Shown: positions 28,243 through 37,248 of the stretch, one piece after another | Numbering within the stretch: position 1 is the first letter of the stretch | Layout: each line of letters starts with the position of its first letter | NCBI RefSeq assembly: GCF_004375085.3 | Contig: NZ_SNAQ03000018.1 | Span: 1-64,000, forward strand | From: Lewinella sp. W8 | GTDB taxonomy: Bacteria; Bacteroidota; Bacteroidia; Chitinophagales; Saprospiraceae | Reading direction: 5' to 3' | Length of the DNA stretch: 64,000 nucleotides | Made by a program: the position numbers and the translations under genes | The notes under the pieces: model-generated | Databases searched by the model: none | What the model was told of the DNA's origin: nothing | What the model saw: only the letters and a program-made list of their open reading frames with translations

Positions 28243-29418
28243 CTATTCAAAGTAATCCTCCACGCCACCGGGCGTATGCAAGCTTACCGTAGGTCGATCC
28301 GCGGATTCTACGTGTCCGACCACCTGGGCGTCGATCCCAAACTTTGTGGCAATATCAATTACCGTCTGGGCTTCCTCTTCCGGCAGGTATACCTCGAGGC
28401 GGTGGCCCATATTGAAGACCTGATACATTTCCCGCCAGTCGGTGCCACTCTCTCCGCGGATCAGGTCAAACAAGGGGGGCACATCAAACAGCTGATCCTT
28501 GACCACCCGCACCCGATCGATGAATTTGACCACTTTGGTCTGGGCTCCTCCGGTGCAGTGGATGAGTCCGTTCAGTTTTGGCCGTAGCTCGTCCAGCAAT
28601 ACCTTAAGGACGGGGAGGTACGTTCGGGTGGGGCTCAGGACCAGTTTCCCCACGGGAATCATCAGTCCGTTGTCCACCATGATTTCCTCGGTAAGGGAGC
28701 GGGAACCGGTGTAGATTACTTCCTTGGGCACCTCGGGATCAAAGCTCTCCGGATACTTATCTGCGTACTCGTGCCGGAACACGTCGTGGCGGGCACTCGT
28801 GAGCCCATTACTGCCCATCCCACCGTTGTAGGCATCCTCGTAGGATGCCTGTCCGTAGCTGGCCAGCCCGACGATTACGTTTCCGGGCTTGATGTCATTG
28901 ATGACCAGCTCATCCCGGCGCAGGCGGGCAAAGGTGGTGAAGCCCACGTCGATGGTGCGCACGATATCCCCCACGTCGGCGGTTTCGCCGCCGGTCATGT
29001 GCAGGGCCACGCCTTCTTCGGCCATCCGGTCGGCAAATTTCTGTGCCCCCTGGATGATGGTCTTAAGGACTTCCCCGGGAATACGGTTCTTGTTGCGGCC
29101 AATGGTGGAACTGACCAGTACGTCGTTGACCGCCCCAACGCAGCCCATGTCATCCAGGTTCATCACCAGGCTGTCCTGCACGATCCCTTCCCAGACACTC
29201 AGGTCACCGGTCTCTTTCCAGTAGAGATACGCCAGACTGGTCTTGGTGCCGGCGGTATCGGCGTGCATCACGTTACACCAGTCGGCATCTCCGCCAACCA
29301 CATCCGGAAGAATTTTACAGAAGGCTTTGGGGTAAAGCCCCTTGTCGAGCCCCTTAATGGCTTCGTGTACCTCAGATTTCGTGGCGGAAACGCCCCTTTT
29401 CTCGTATTTACTGGACAT
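28243..29418 (-). CDS. purM: Phosphoribosylformylglycinamidine cyclo-ligase
   Basis: This 391-residue AIR synthetase catalyses the fifth step of de novo purine synthesis, converting FGAM to AIR with ATP. The PurM signature is present: an HADTAGTKTSLA segment near 52-63, the metal/ATP motif SLVMNLDDMGCVGA, TGGETADVGD near 143-152, and a C-terminal GHRLEVYLP. It is longer than the E. coli enzyme, as is usual in Bacteroidota. The gene stands alone, converging on the LacI operon. A CGCAGGTGCAAAG element lies about 115 nt upstream. Confidence 0.94.
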   Translation of the reverse strand: MSSKYEKRGVSATKSEVHEAIKGLDKGLYPKAFCKILPDVVGGDADWCNVMHADTAGTKTSLAYLYWKETGDLSVWEGIVQDSLVMNLDDMGCVGAVNDVLVSSTIGRNKNRIPGEVLKTIIQGAQKFADRMAEEGVALHMTGGETADVGDIVRTIDVGFTTFARLRRDELVINDIKPGNVIVGLASYGQASYEDAYNGGMGSNGLTSARHDVFRHEYADKYPESFDPEVPKEVIYTGSRSLTEEIMVDNGLMIPVGKLVLSPTRTYLPVLKVLLDELRPKLNGLIHCTGGAQTKVVKFIDRVRVVKDQLFDVPPLFDLIRGESGTDWREMYQVFNMGHRLEVYLPEEEAQTVIDIATKFGIDAQVVGHVESADRPTVSLHTPGGVEDYFE

Positions 29419-29443
29419 GTCGCGAAGGTAGGAAGGAAAATTT

Positions 29444-29517
29444 AGGATTGAGGATTGAGGACGAAGGATTTAGCGTGATTCCAAAACCTTAATCCTGAAG
29501 CCTTAATCCTCAATCCT
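29444..29517. repeat. Heptad-type inverted repeat upstream of purM
   Basis: AGGATTGAGGATT (29444-29456) is the exact reverse complement of AATCCTCAATCCT (29505-29517). The sequence between them continues the degenerate (AATCCTN) heptads. The same heptads appear next to the palindromes at 38.85-39.22 kb. Confidence 0.65.
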
Positions 29518-29533
29518 CCTCACGGCGGCGGAG

Positions 29534-29548
29534 CGCAGGTGCAAAGTA
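29534..29548 (-). promoter_or_regulatory. Possible purM promoter element
   Basis: The minus strand reads TACTTTGCACCTGCG. It contains the TGCACCTGCG word also found as an inverted repeat upstream of the PorV-like gene, and a near -7 box. Confidence 0.35.
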
Positions 29549-29682
29549 GATCAAGAAAGGCCAGGTACGTTTGGACACCGCACTGTGATCTACATTGACG
29601 GGGATTAGGATCGCTCTACAATTACCATAGCCCCACCAAACTACCCGGCACCCGCGGCCCCTCGCCCGAAACAATCGTCATC

Positions 29683-31500
29683 CTATTTTTTCAGCGCCTG
29701 CTCCAACATCACCTTACCCCCCACCACGGGAAGTTTCAGGCTGGTGCCCTTGAGGTCTACGGTCAGCTCGGTACCCGGCTCCGGCCAGAGGGTGAATTCC
29801 CGGTCGCTGGAGAAGATCAGCAGACCGATTTGTTGTCCGGCGGGGATAACCTGATCGTCGGGCTGGAGGGTGAAGGTCACGTCGTAAAACTTGCCCGGCT
29901 TCAGGGGCTCACTCTCGGTGAGGGAGGCGTGATTCTGGGGGTCCGCCCAACCACGGGTGATGATGTTGTCGGTGATTTTGCTCCGCCGACCGGACTCCCA
30001 GGGAAGGGCAACTAACCACACGGAAAGGTTGGCGGCGGGCATATTGCTCGCCAGCCGTACGGTGATCTCGGGCACCCCGGAGAGGTGCACAGGCTGTTGC
30101 AACTCGGGCATCAGGTAGAGCAGCCGGTGCTCCGTATGCTCGGCCTGCGCCAGGGCAGAACCGGAGAAGGAGTAATTGTCTACGAGGGTTTCCTTACCCT
30201 TCGCCATGCCGGCATCCATGCCCAGACCGCCCACTTTTGGCGCAGCCCCCGACGGATAAACGGTGACCATCTCCGCGTCCGGGTGTGGGTAATCCGGATA
30301 GGCCGTCGGGTCCTGCCGGTCATCGTTCTCCCGAACGATCCACGACTTGGGCCCCTCTTCCGCTCCATTATCTACTCCGTGCAGGTACTTGGTAAACCAC
30401 TTGTTCATCATGGAGAAGGGCGGTGGCCCACCGTGGCCGTTCTGGTGGTAGTAAATTTTGGCGGGAAGCCCCTTTTCTTTCGCCGCTTTGTATATCCGGT
30501 AGCTGTGCTCTGGCATTACGTTCCAGTCGTTGAAGCCGTGGGACATCAACAGGGCGGCCTTCATGGGCTCCATGTCGTTGAGGTAATCCCGGCCGGCCCA
30601 GAACTCGTTGTAGTCTCCCGTCTCGCGGTCCATTCCCGCGGCCATTTCCTTATCGCGCACCGTGGCGTTATTGTAGGGACGTTTGGCCTCATCGCCACTG
30701 TGGATAAAGTCATACAGCACGTCAATGTCTTCCCCGAGGTAACCACCGGGAGAGCGTACCAGTCCGTGGGAGCGGTAGTAGTGATAATAAGAGGTGTTGG
30801 GCGCTACGGGAATGATGGCCTCCAGGCCTTCCACTCCGGTGGTGGCCGCCGCCAGCGGCAGCGTTCCGTTGTACGAAGTGCCCGTCATGCCCACCTTTCC
30901 GGTGGTCCAGTAGGCATCCACCTCCTCGTCACCATCCGGGGTGGTGTATCCCTTCGCTCGTCCGTTGAGCCAGTCGATTACCGCCTTGGGGGCCAACGAT
31001 TCATTATCTCCGCCCACGGTGGGGGCGCCCTGCGAAAGCCCCGTTCCCGGGGATGAAGAATGGACGACGATGTAGCCCCGCGGCACCCAATCCCGGATGT
31101 GTCCGTTGGAAATGATCGGCCGTTCGCCACGCCGGACCACCTCTACGTGGGTGCGTGGTTTGGCTTTCTCCCCCAGTTCGTGCCTGACGTCCCAGAAAAG
31201 GCCTTCGGCATTGCCGGCCACGCCGGCAAAGTAGGGGCTGGTATTATACACTACGGGTAACTTCAGGCCCTCCTCGGTTTGCTTGGGACGGGTGACCGCC
31301 ACGTGCATCCGGTCCGGTTGTCCGTCTCCGTCCGTATCGAACTCCGTCTCCACCCATAAGTCATGGCGCAGCCAGTCTTTGGGATCTTCAAATTCGGGGA
31401 CAATCTGTGCCTCCCCATTTTCAAAAACGGGACCAACCGGATCCTGAGCGAAGACCAGCAGGGAAAGGAGGGATAAGGGGAGAATACCTAAATATTTCAT
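29683..31500 (-). CDS. Xaa-Pro dipeptidyl-peptidase-like S15 peptidase, secreted
   Basis: This 605-residue alpha/beta-hydrolase peptidase has a signal peptide (MKYLGILPLSLLSLLVFAQ). The S15 catalytic domain shows GTSYNG with nucleophile Ser209, Asp325 in HGFNDWNV and His356 in HQNGHGG. A C-terminal jelly-roll PepX_C domain with the LSxVPEITVRLAS pattern follows. It removes X-Pro dipeptides from peptides, probably in the periplasm or outside the cell. It sits upstream of a pullulanase gene in the same direction, but a repeat-filled 270-nt gap separates them. Confidence 0.92.
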   Translation of the reverse strand: MKYLGILPLSLLSLLVFAQDPVGPVFENGEAQIVPEFEDPKDWLRHDLWVETEFDTDGDGQPDRMHVAVTRPKQTEEGLKLPVVYNTSPYFAGVAGNAEGLFWDVRHELGEKAKPRTHVEVVRRGERPIISNGHIRDWVPRGYIVVHSSSPGTGLSQGAPTVGGDNESLAPKAVIDWLNGRAKGYTTPDGDEEVDAYWTTGKVGMTGTSYNGTLPLAAATTGVEGLEAIIPVAPNTSYYHYYRSHGLVRSPGGYLGEDIDVLYDFIHSGDEAKRPYNNATVRDKEMAAGMDRETGDYNEFWAGRDYLNDMEPMKAALLMSHGFNDWNVMPEHSYRIYKAAKEKGLPAKIYYHQNGHGGPPPFSMMNKWFTKYLHGVDNGAEEGPKSWIVRENDDRQDPTAYPDYPHPDAEMVTVYPSGAAPKVGGLGMDAGMAKGKETLVDNYSFSGSALAQAEHTEHRLLYLMPELQQPVHLSGVPEITVRLASNMPAANLSVWLVALPWESGRRSKITDNIITRGWADPQNHASLTESEPLKPGKFYDVTFTLQPDDQVIPAGQQIGLLIFSSDREFTLWPEPGTELTVDLKGTSLKLPVVGGKVMLEQALKK

Positions 31501-31564
31501 GGTTCGGGTTTGGTAATGTATTGGTCTGGGTTAGGCGGTAATATTTGGTCCATCAATAATGATT

Positions 31565-31760
31565 TCAACTTCTCCCCCAGCCCCTCTCCGTACCGCTCCA
31601 ATGTCGCTGGAGAGGGGAGCAATTTAACGATTTTGGTAGTAAAACGCCTTGCGTTTTTATAGCCCCCTTCCTCCATATAAAGGATTAAAGGAATGTTTTT
31701 CATTTATAAAAAACGCCTCGCGTTTTTATAGCCCCTCTCCTCCGGAGAGGGGTTGGGGAG
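31565..31760. repeat. Intergenic palindromes (CCCCTCTCC and AAAACGC families)
   Basis: The gap between the peptidase start and the pullulanase stop holds CCCCTCTCC-tcc-GGAGAGGGG (about 31734-31754) and a looser copy of the same arms (about 31584-31618). It also has two copies of AAAACGC-ctt/ctc-GCGTTTT, each followed by TATAGCCCC (near 31640 and 31708). These are triloop hairpins of the REP/MITE kind. Confidence 0.75.
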
Positions 31761-31771
31761 AGGTGAAAAAT

Positions 31772-33766
31772 TCACCGCACCAAAATAAGCGCACTTCTCC
31801 CGTCTACGTAGGTCCATTCCTCCCGCTCCCCGCCGATGCCCTCCGGGTTCACTTCCCGGCCGTTGGCGACCGTCGTCCAGCTGCCCTCGGGCAGCTCAAT
31901 GCGCTTGGCCTGCCCGCTGCCGTTGAAGGCGACGAGGATGTCGCTCCACGCATCACCGGGAGCATCCTGAATACGATAGACCACCAACTGGTCATCGTTG
32001 GTTTGTGCAAACTCCAGGTGACCCGTAATTTTTTCGGTACTGCCCAGTCGGAAGGCGGGGTGTTGTTTTCTCAGCTCGATGAGCCCCCGGACATAATTGT
32101 AGGTAAGCTTGTTGGCCCGTTTTCCGGCGTACCGGATGGCGTTGACCCCGTCACCACTTTTGTAACTATTCTCGTCTCCGTTTTTGGTACGCTCCATTTC
32201 CGATCCGGCGTGCAGGAAGGGAATGCCCTGGGAGGTCAGGACGATGGCCAGCGCCAGGCGCTGCATCTGGGAGCGGTAAGACGGCGGGTCTCCGGGGTTG
32301 GAAATGGCCAGTCGGTCCCGGAGGGTATGGTTATCGTGGCAGCTGACGTAATTGATGCACTGGGCCGGTTCCTTCGCCCAGGGCTCATTGGAGTAGTTTA
32401 CGCTGTCGTAGTTCACGTGCGGGTGAAAGGTAGACCCAACAATGCCGAAACGGATCGACATATCCCGTCCGTGGGCACCGCTGACGAAGCCTTGCTCTTC
32501 GTGGTTAAACACACTTCCCTTGAGTCCGTCCCGCAGGTCATCACTGAAGGCCGCCACGCGGTCCAGCTGCGGGGTATGCGCCTTGAGGGCCCGCTGCTCA
32601 ACGGGCAGCGGCGAGTCTCCGGCCGTCCAGCCTTCCCCGTACAGGAGAATGGTGGAATCCAGGGCGTGCAGCGACTGGCTGATTTCATTCATCGTGGCGA
32701 TGTCGTGAATGGCCATCAAATCAAAGCGGAAGCCGTCGACGTGGTATTCCTTCACCCAGTACTCCAGGGATTCCCGGATGTATTTTCTCACCATCGGCCG
32801 ATCGCTGGCAATTTCGTTACCGCACCCACTGGCGTTGCTGAAGCTTCCGTCCTCGTTGAAGCGGTAGAAATAATCCGGAATCAGATGCTGGAAATGGCTG
32901 TCGGCGCTCTTACCCGTATGGTTGTACACCACGTCCATGACCACCCGGATACCGGCATCGTGCAATGCCTTGACCATCTGCTTAAACTCTCGTACCCGCA
33001 CTTTTCCGTTGCGGGGGTTCGTCGAGTAACTGCCCTCCGGAACGTTGTAGTTCTGGGGGTCATAGCCCCAGTTGTACTGGGCCTCCTCCGTTTGGGCCTC
33101 ATTGACGCTGAGGTAATCGAAAGAGGGCAGCAGGTGGACGTGCGTGACGCCCAACTCGATGAGGTGATCCAGCCCGGTGGCGTCTCCCTGGTTGGTGGCC
33201 GTTCCGCGCTCGGTGAGCCCCAGAAATTTTCCGGGATGCTCGATGTTGGCCCGGGGGTCCAGACTGATGTCCCGCACGTGCAGTTCGTAGAGGATGGCGT
33301 CGGTTGCCGCCGCCAGCGGCGGCGCGGTGTCCTGCGCCCAGCCCTCGGGGTTGGTGTCCGCCAGATCGATCACCTGTCCCCGGGTGCCGTTGGTTCCCGC
33401 AGCGCGGGCGTAGGGGTCGGTGGCTTCTTCCTGCCAGGTCCCGTTTTGCTTTACCTGGAAGGTGTAGTAAATCTCGTCCATGTCGCCTTCCGCGATGGCC
33501 GTCCAGGCCCCATCGATCTCTTCCATGTCCAGTACCCGCATGGGGGCCAGGTCACCGCTGTCTTCGCGGTAGAGCTTCACCCGGGCGGCGTCCACGGCGG
33601 GAGACCAGAGTTTAAAGGTTGTTGCCTCCGTGGTGTACTTCGCGCCGAGATCGCCGTGGGGATAAATCGGATACTCGTCAAGGCTGGTGTATACGGGGCG
33701 GGTTTCTTGGCAGCTCATAAGGGTTCCCAGTAGTAAACTAAGTGCGAGGGCACGAAACATGGTCAT
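31772..33766 (-). CDS. pulA: Type I pullulanase lipoprotein (GH13)
   Basis: Starting at the ATG at 33766, this 664-residue protein has a lipoprotein signal (LLLGTLMSC, Cys19); an upstream ATG at 33811 only adds a polar tail. A CBM48-like N-terminal domain (WSPAVDAARVKLY) precedes a GH13 barrel. The pullulanase signature YNWGYDP is at 231-237. The catalytic residues are nucleophile Asp349 (DGFRFDL), acid Glu378 (YGEGW) and Asp478 (CHDNHT). It hydrolyses alpha-1,6 branches of pullulan, starch or glycogen, probably at the outer membrane. No sus cluster surrounds it. Confidence 0.94.
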   Translation of the reverse strand: MTMFRALALSLLLGTLMSCQETRPVYTSLDEYPIYPHGDLGAKYTTEATTFKLWSPAVDAARVKLYREDSGDLAPMRVLDMEEIDGAWTAIAEGDMDEIYYTFQVKQNGTWQEEATDPYARAAGTNGTRGQVIDLADTNPEGWAQDTAPPLAAATDAILYELHVRDISLDPRANIEHPGKFLGLTERGTATNQGDATGLDHLIELGVTHVHLLPSFDYLSVNEAQTEEAQYNWGYDPQNYNVPEGSYSTNPRNGKVRVREFKQMVKALHDAGIRVVMDVVYNHTGKSADSHFQHLIPDYFYRFNEDGSFSNASGCGNEIASDRPMVRKYIRESLEYWVKEYHVDGFRFDLMAIHDIATMNEISQSLHALDSTILLYGEGWTAGDSPLPVEQRALKAHTPQLDRVAAFSDDLRDGLKGSVFNHEEQGFVSGAHGRDMSIRFGIVGSTFHPHVNYDSVNYSNEPWAKEPAQCINYVSCHDNHTLRDRLAISNPGDPPSYRSQMQRLALAIVLTSQGIPFLHAGSEMERTKNGDENSYKSGDGVNAIRYAGKRANKLTYNYVRGLIELRKQHPAFRLGSTEKITGHLEFAQTNDDQLVVYRIQDAPGDAWSDILVAFNGSGQAKRIELPEGSWTTVANGREVNPEGIGGEREEWTYVDGRSALILVR

Positions 33767-33847
33767 TAGCGGGTGGTTTGCCGTGCTAAGGTAGCGATTT
33801 AGTCGGTGCACTTGCCCACCAATTTTCGGTGGTTAAACTTGCAATTG

Positions 33848-34660
33848 TTACTTCCCCATGGCAATCGCGCCCACTACCTCCCCGAAGGTGCGGCTGAGGA
33901 TGGCGCCCCGGTGGCCCTGCCCCTCCAGCGGTCGCAGATTAATCCGCTGGGGGTCGATGGAGACCAGTTCTTCGGCCATCCGGAAGGGAATCAGTTCATC
34001 GGCCGTACCGTGCAGGATGGTCACTGGAGCATTGCTTTCCCGCAGCCGCTTCGCGTTGTCCATCGGATACCGCATCAGAAAGTCAGGGAACATCCAGAAA
34101 AACTCATTCTTCATGTCCGTCAGACTGGTGTAGGGGGCCACGAGGACCACGTTGCCGGGATTATTTTCCGCCGCCAAATAGCTTGCCGGGCCGGAGCCCA
34201 GGGAATACCCCACCACGGTAATGTTTTCTTCGGCGTAGTCCAGCTCCTCGCGCAGGTAATCGTAGGCCTCCTGAAGGTCTTCCGTCAGATGCTCCTCCGT
34301 CGTCAGGGCCCCTTCACTTTTTCCGAATCCCCGATAGTCAATCAGCAGCAGGTCCACGCCGATTTGCTGCAGCGCCCGGGTCTGGTGCAGGCTTCTGCGG
34401 TTGTTGCCCACGTTACCGTGCAGGTAGAGCACGACTTTGCGGGCGGCAGGGTCCGTATTGGCCGCAGCGCGCAGGTGCAGGGCGTGCAGGCGAGTAGCAT
34501 CGTCCGTGGGCACCCAAACCTCTTGGTAATTTTCGTAACGGTAATCCGCGTTCAGCGCCCGGGGGTGAAAAAGCAGTCGCTCCTGGCCGGCGTAAAGCAA
34601 GATGCAGATCAATACGTAGCCACCCACCAAAACGTATCCTAATCGACGTAACCATTTCAT
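33848..34660 (-). CDS. Membrane-anchored alpha/beta hydrolase (BEM46-like)
   Basis: The ATG at 34660 gives 270 residues with an N-terminal membrane anchor (residues 5-23). The hydrolase fold carries the oxyanion motif LHGNVGN (80-86), the nucleophile elbow GYSLGS (Ser153), Asp221 in HGTADELIP and His250 in GQGHRG, so the triad is complete. BEM46/ABHD13-like hydrolases are probable esterases or thioesterases of unknown substrate. The longer frame up to 34747 runs through the neighbouring terminator and is rejected. Confidence 0.88.
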   Translation of the reverse strand: MKWLRRLGYVLVGGYVLICILLYAGQERLLFHPRALNADYRYENYQEVWVPTDDATRLHALHLRAAANTDPAARKVVLYLHGNVGNNRRSLHQTRALQQIGVDLLLIDYRGFGKSEGALTTEEHLTEDLQEAYDYLREELDYAEENITVVGYSLGSGPASYLAAENNPGNVVLVAPYTSLTDMKNEFFWMFPDFLMRYPMDNAKRLRESNAPVTILHGTADELIPFRMAEELVSIDPQRINLRPLEGQGHRGAILSRTFGEVVGAIAMGK

Positions 34661-34739
34661 GCAAGGAATAACGACGGGAACTACGGGAAGTTTTCCCGAA
34701 GTCTCCACAACTCCCACGTCCCTGACCCTACATAAAAGC

Positions 34740-34767
34740 GGCCCCACCTCCCGAAGGAGATGGGGCC
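34740..34767 (-). terminator. Rho-independent terminator of the HhH gene
   Basis: On the minus strand a 12-bp GC-rich stem (one G-U pair) with a TTCG tetraloop is followed by GCTTTTAT. It lies 49 nt after the stop of the gene ending at 34816. Confidence 0.85.
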
Positions 34768-34815
34768 GGAATATTTGAGGTTAATACCTCAGCAATCTAC
34801 TAGTCTCAAAGAAGG

Positions 34816-35817
34816 TTATACACCTCCCTGGAGATCGTCCTGCAGTGCCTTGAGGGCACTCCAGTTTCCGGCGGCGGCCAGCGCCGCCTGTTGTGGCCAG
34901 GTCCGGGGATTGGCCAGCTTGTAGCGGGGACCGGCAGCGTCCAGGATTTCCTGGATACGCTCTACCGAGGTGTTCGCCAGTTCGGACCAGTTGTTGATGC
35001 CTCCTTCCTTCAGGAGTCCTTCAATCTTTGGTCCTACCCCTTCGATTACCTTGAGGTCTTCCGGCTTGACGCTGCTGAACCCAAGTTTCTTGGTGGCCAG
35101 CTTCTCAAACTTCGAGGGCGTTTCGAAGTCGCCGGTGGTTTCCCGGCCGGCGTCCGTGAAGCGTTGGTAGCGAATCAGTTCGTCCCAGTCTCCGGCGGCG
35201 GCCAGCGACGCCTGGTGGGGCCAGCTGGTAGGATCGCAGAGGGCAAAGCGCTTGCCGGCTGCATCCAGGTGCTTACGGAGGTCATCGGCGTCGGCCTTAG
35301 CCAGGTCATCCCAGGTTTTGTAGCCCGCGTCAATAAGTACCTGATTCACCTTCGGCCCGACGCCTTCGATGATCTGGAAGTTATCGTTGTTGAAGAGTCC
35401 GGCGTAGACGGAACCTCCGCCAGCGCTTTCGTCGCTGGTCAGGGATCCGGCGGCGAGGCCGCCAGCAACTCCCAGGGCGGTACTTCCGTCATCGGTGGAA
35501 GCCTGATCGACCTGAACTTGCAGCATGTGCTTATCGGACTCACAGCGTTGCAGGGCCGCGCGGAGGTCAGCCTCCGCCTTCTGGCTCTCCTCGAGCTGGT
35601 ACTTGATGCTCTGGTAATCCGTCTCCCACTTCGTGGCGGCGGCGTGGTAGCGATCACGGTCAGCCTTTACTTCCTCGTAATCGTCGTGCTTATCTCCTCC
35701 TCCGCTGAGAAGTCGGCAGATCAGGCAGCCCAGCAGAAAGGCAAGACCGGTCCATAGCCAGTACCAAAAACAGGCACCCCACAGCGTTGGCTCTACTTGA
35801 AGAAAAATATTACTCAT
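34816..35817 (-). CDS. Membrane-anchored protein with tandem helix-hairpin-helix repeats
   Basis: This 333-residue protein has one N-terminal membrane helix (about 12-36), a coiled coil (45-105) and a Gly/Ser-rich linker. Two near-identical 68-residue repeats follow (149-216 and 257-323). Each begins with the HhH core IEGVGPK and continues through an LDAAG helix to a TWPxQAxLAAAGxW motif. The repeats resemble the 'flap-endonuclease-like' H3TH family of Bacteroidota, which bind DNA non-specifically or act as scaffolds. No nuclease active site is visible. The OmpA-like gene is immediately upstream in the same direction (33-nt gap), so the two may form an envelope unit. Confidence 0.75.
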   Translation of the reverse strand: MSNIFLQVEPTLWGACFWYWLWTGLAFLLGCLICRLLSGGGDKHDDYEEVKADRDRYHAAATKWETDYQSIKYQLEESQKAEADLRAALQRCESDKHMLQVQVDQASTDDGSTALGVAGGLAAGSLTSDESAGGGSVYAGLFNNDNFQIIEGVGPKVNQVLIDAGYKTWDDLAKADADDLRKHLDAAGKRFALCDPTSWPHQASLAAAGDWDELIRYQRFTDAGRETTGDFETPSKFEKLATKKLGFSSVKPEDLKVIEGVGPKIEGLLKEGGINNWSELANTSVERIQEILDAAGPRYKLANPRTWPQQAALAAAGNWSALKALQDDLQGGV

Positions 35818-35850
35818 GGTTAATGTGTGTTGCGTTGGAAGAAAGGTGAT

Positions 35851-36699
35851 TTAGGGGATGAGTTTGACGACGGCACGCCGGTTGAGTTGTCTTCCGGAAT
35901 CCGTATCGTTGGTGGCCACTGGATTAGTTTCCCCTTCCGATTCGGTAGTAATCCGATCCGCCGGGGCTCCGTTGCGCACCAGGACATCCTTAAGGAAGTC
36001 TGCCCGTCGCTGCCCTAAGCGCATGTTGAATTCAGCCGAGCTACGGCTGTCGGTATGGCCAATGATGGTGACGTTTTCCTCGGTTGCCTTCAGGCGGTCC
36101 GCCAGCTTTTCAAGGTAGTCTTCTACCTCCTGGTCCAGGGAATTTGTCGCGGAGCCGAAGGGAAAGCGAACGATGATTTCGTTCTGGTCCAGCTCGACGA
36201 TTTCTGCCTTGTCGGGCTCATCTTCCCGCTGCGGCTCACTCATATTGAAGGTTCCGGCCTGCCACTTGTCCTCCGCGGCGGGAGTAGCGCCGTCCATCCG
36301 GCGGGCAAGGGTTACGATTTTGTCGGCGGGAATATCGGGGACTAACAGGTCCTTGATGCGATCGGCACGCAAAAAGCCCATGTTTTCGTAACCATCCGGA
36401 ACGGCTTCGCTCGGATAGTAATGGCCATATATTTCTAATAACTGATTGGGGTTGGCGTTGTACTGGTCGAGTAGTCGCTGGCGCAGCGCTGGCCATTCGG
36501 TACCGGTCAATACATCCGCGGAGCCAAGGCTCGAAACAACAGCATAATTATTGGTGACTTCAGCGGGGGTGGTCTCGTCAGTGTTCGTGATGACGTCCGC
36601 ATCACCACAACACTGCGGCTGAACGCAGGTGTAAAAGGTGACGGCGGTAAAGGCCAACCACACCAGAAACATCACTAAAATTCGCATTAGTGTGGACAT
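35851..36699 (-). CDS. OmpA-family peptidoglycan-binding envelope protein
   Basis: This 282-residue protein has an N-terminal membrane or signal segment (MRILVMFLVWLAFTAVTFYTC). A first OmpA-like half (about 60-130) precedes the C-terminal OmpA domain (about 170-282) with IIGHTDSRSSAEFNMRLGQRRADFLKDVL and the final NRRAVVKL. It probably ties the envelope to peptidoglycan. Whether the N-terminal helix is cleaved or retained is unclear. It starts the two-gene unit with the HhH protein. Confidence 0.88.
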   Translation of the reverse strand: MSTLMRILVMFLVWLAFTAVTFYTCVQPQCCGDADVITNTDETTPAEVTNNYAVVSSLGSADVLTGTEWPALRQRLLDQYNANPNQLLEIYGHYYPSEAVPDGYENMGFLRADRIKDLLVPDIPADKIVTLARRMDGATPAAEDKWQAGTFNMSEPQREDEPDKAEIVELDQNEIIVRFPFGSATNSLDQEVEDYLEKLADRLKATEENVTIIGHTDSRSSAEFNMRLGQRRADFLKDVLVRNGAPADRITTESEGETNPVATNDTDSGRQLNRRAVVKLIP

Positions 36700-37248
36700 A
36701 GATGGTGGGTGTAGTGAATAATGATCTTCAGGGGCGCCTTTCTTCCGTGCGAAAGCCGCCCAGTTTATTTTTACTTTCTGGTTTTTCTCGGGGTTGGCAA
36801 CCTCCTCCGTTGAGGGGGTAAAATCTCAAGCCAATTTAGTCATATGAAGTGATAAGGTAAGCGTAAAGGCCACTTTTTCTGTGGTTTCGGTGCCGATAAT
36901 CCTCATTCTTCCCCCCATAAGCTCCTCGCGGAGGTACCCGACGGGCCCCGAACGACATTTCGCCTGAGGTTATCCCTTCGGTATTCTATGACGGCAATCG
37001 CCTTCACTTGGTCACAATCCGGTGCTTTTGTCAACCCAAAAAGGCCCGGACGACGTTATGTAGCTGGCGAAAATCGGGGGCATAACGGTTCGTAATCCCA
37101 CGACACGGCCCCTCCGAAATATCATGGCACCTGCTTTAGCCAAAATGAAGCACGGCACTATCGGAATTTATGAAGGGACCCAAATGGTCGCACATCCCGT
37201 TTTTCCCAGCCTCCTGAAGTATATTTGCAGCCCGAAATTTATCGCAGC
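36700..37248. other. 549-nt intergenic region upstream of ffh, no gene seen
   Basis: The divergent gap between the OmpA-like gene and ffh shows no supportable ORF or RNA gene. It contains TATATTTG at 37220-37227, 22 nt upstream of the ffh ATG, as a probable -7 box. It also has a 16-mer (37126-37141) that is the reverse complement of 7483-7498. An SRP RNA was looked for and not recognised. Confidence 0.5.
37220..37227 (+). promoter_or_regulatory. Candidate ffh -7 box
   Basis: TATATTTG fits TAnnTTTG exactly and is 22 nt upstream of the ATG at 37249. A clear -33 element is not seen. Confidence 0.5.

Noticed and set aside
31649..33733. Long plus-strand open frame opposite the pullulanase
   Set aside because: Shadow of a high-GC gene with intact GH13 catalytic residues; the frame also runs through the palindromes at 31.6-31.75 kb.
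36700..37248. SRP (4.5S) RNA gene next to ffh
   Set aside because: The conserved GGAA-tetraloop/asymmetric-loop sequence was not found on either strand.
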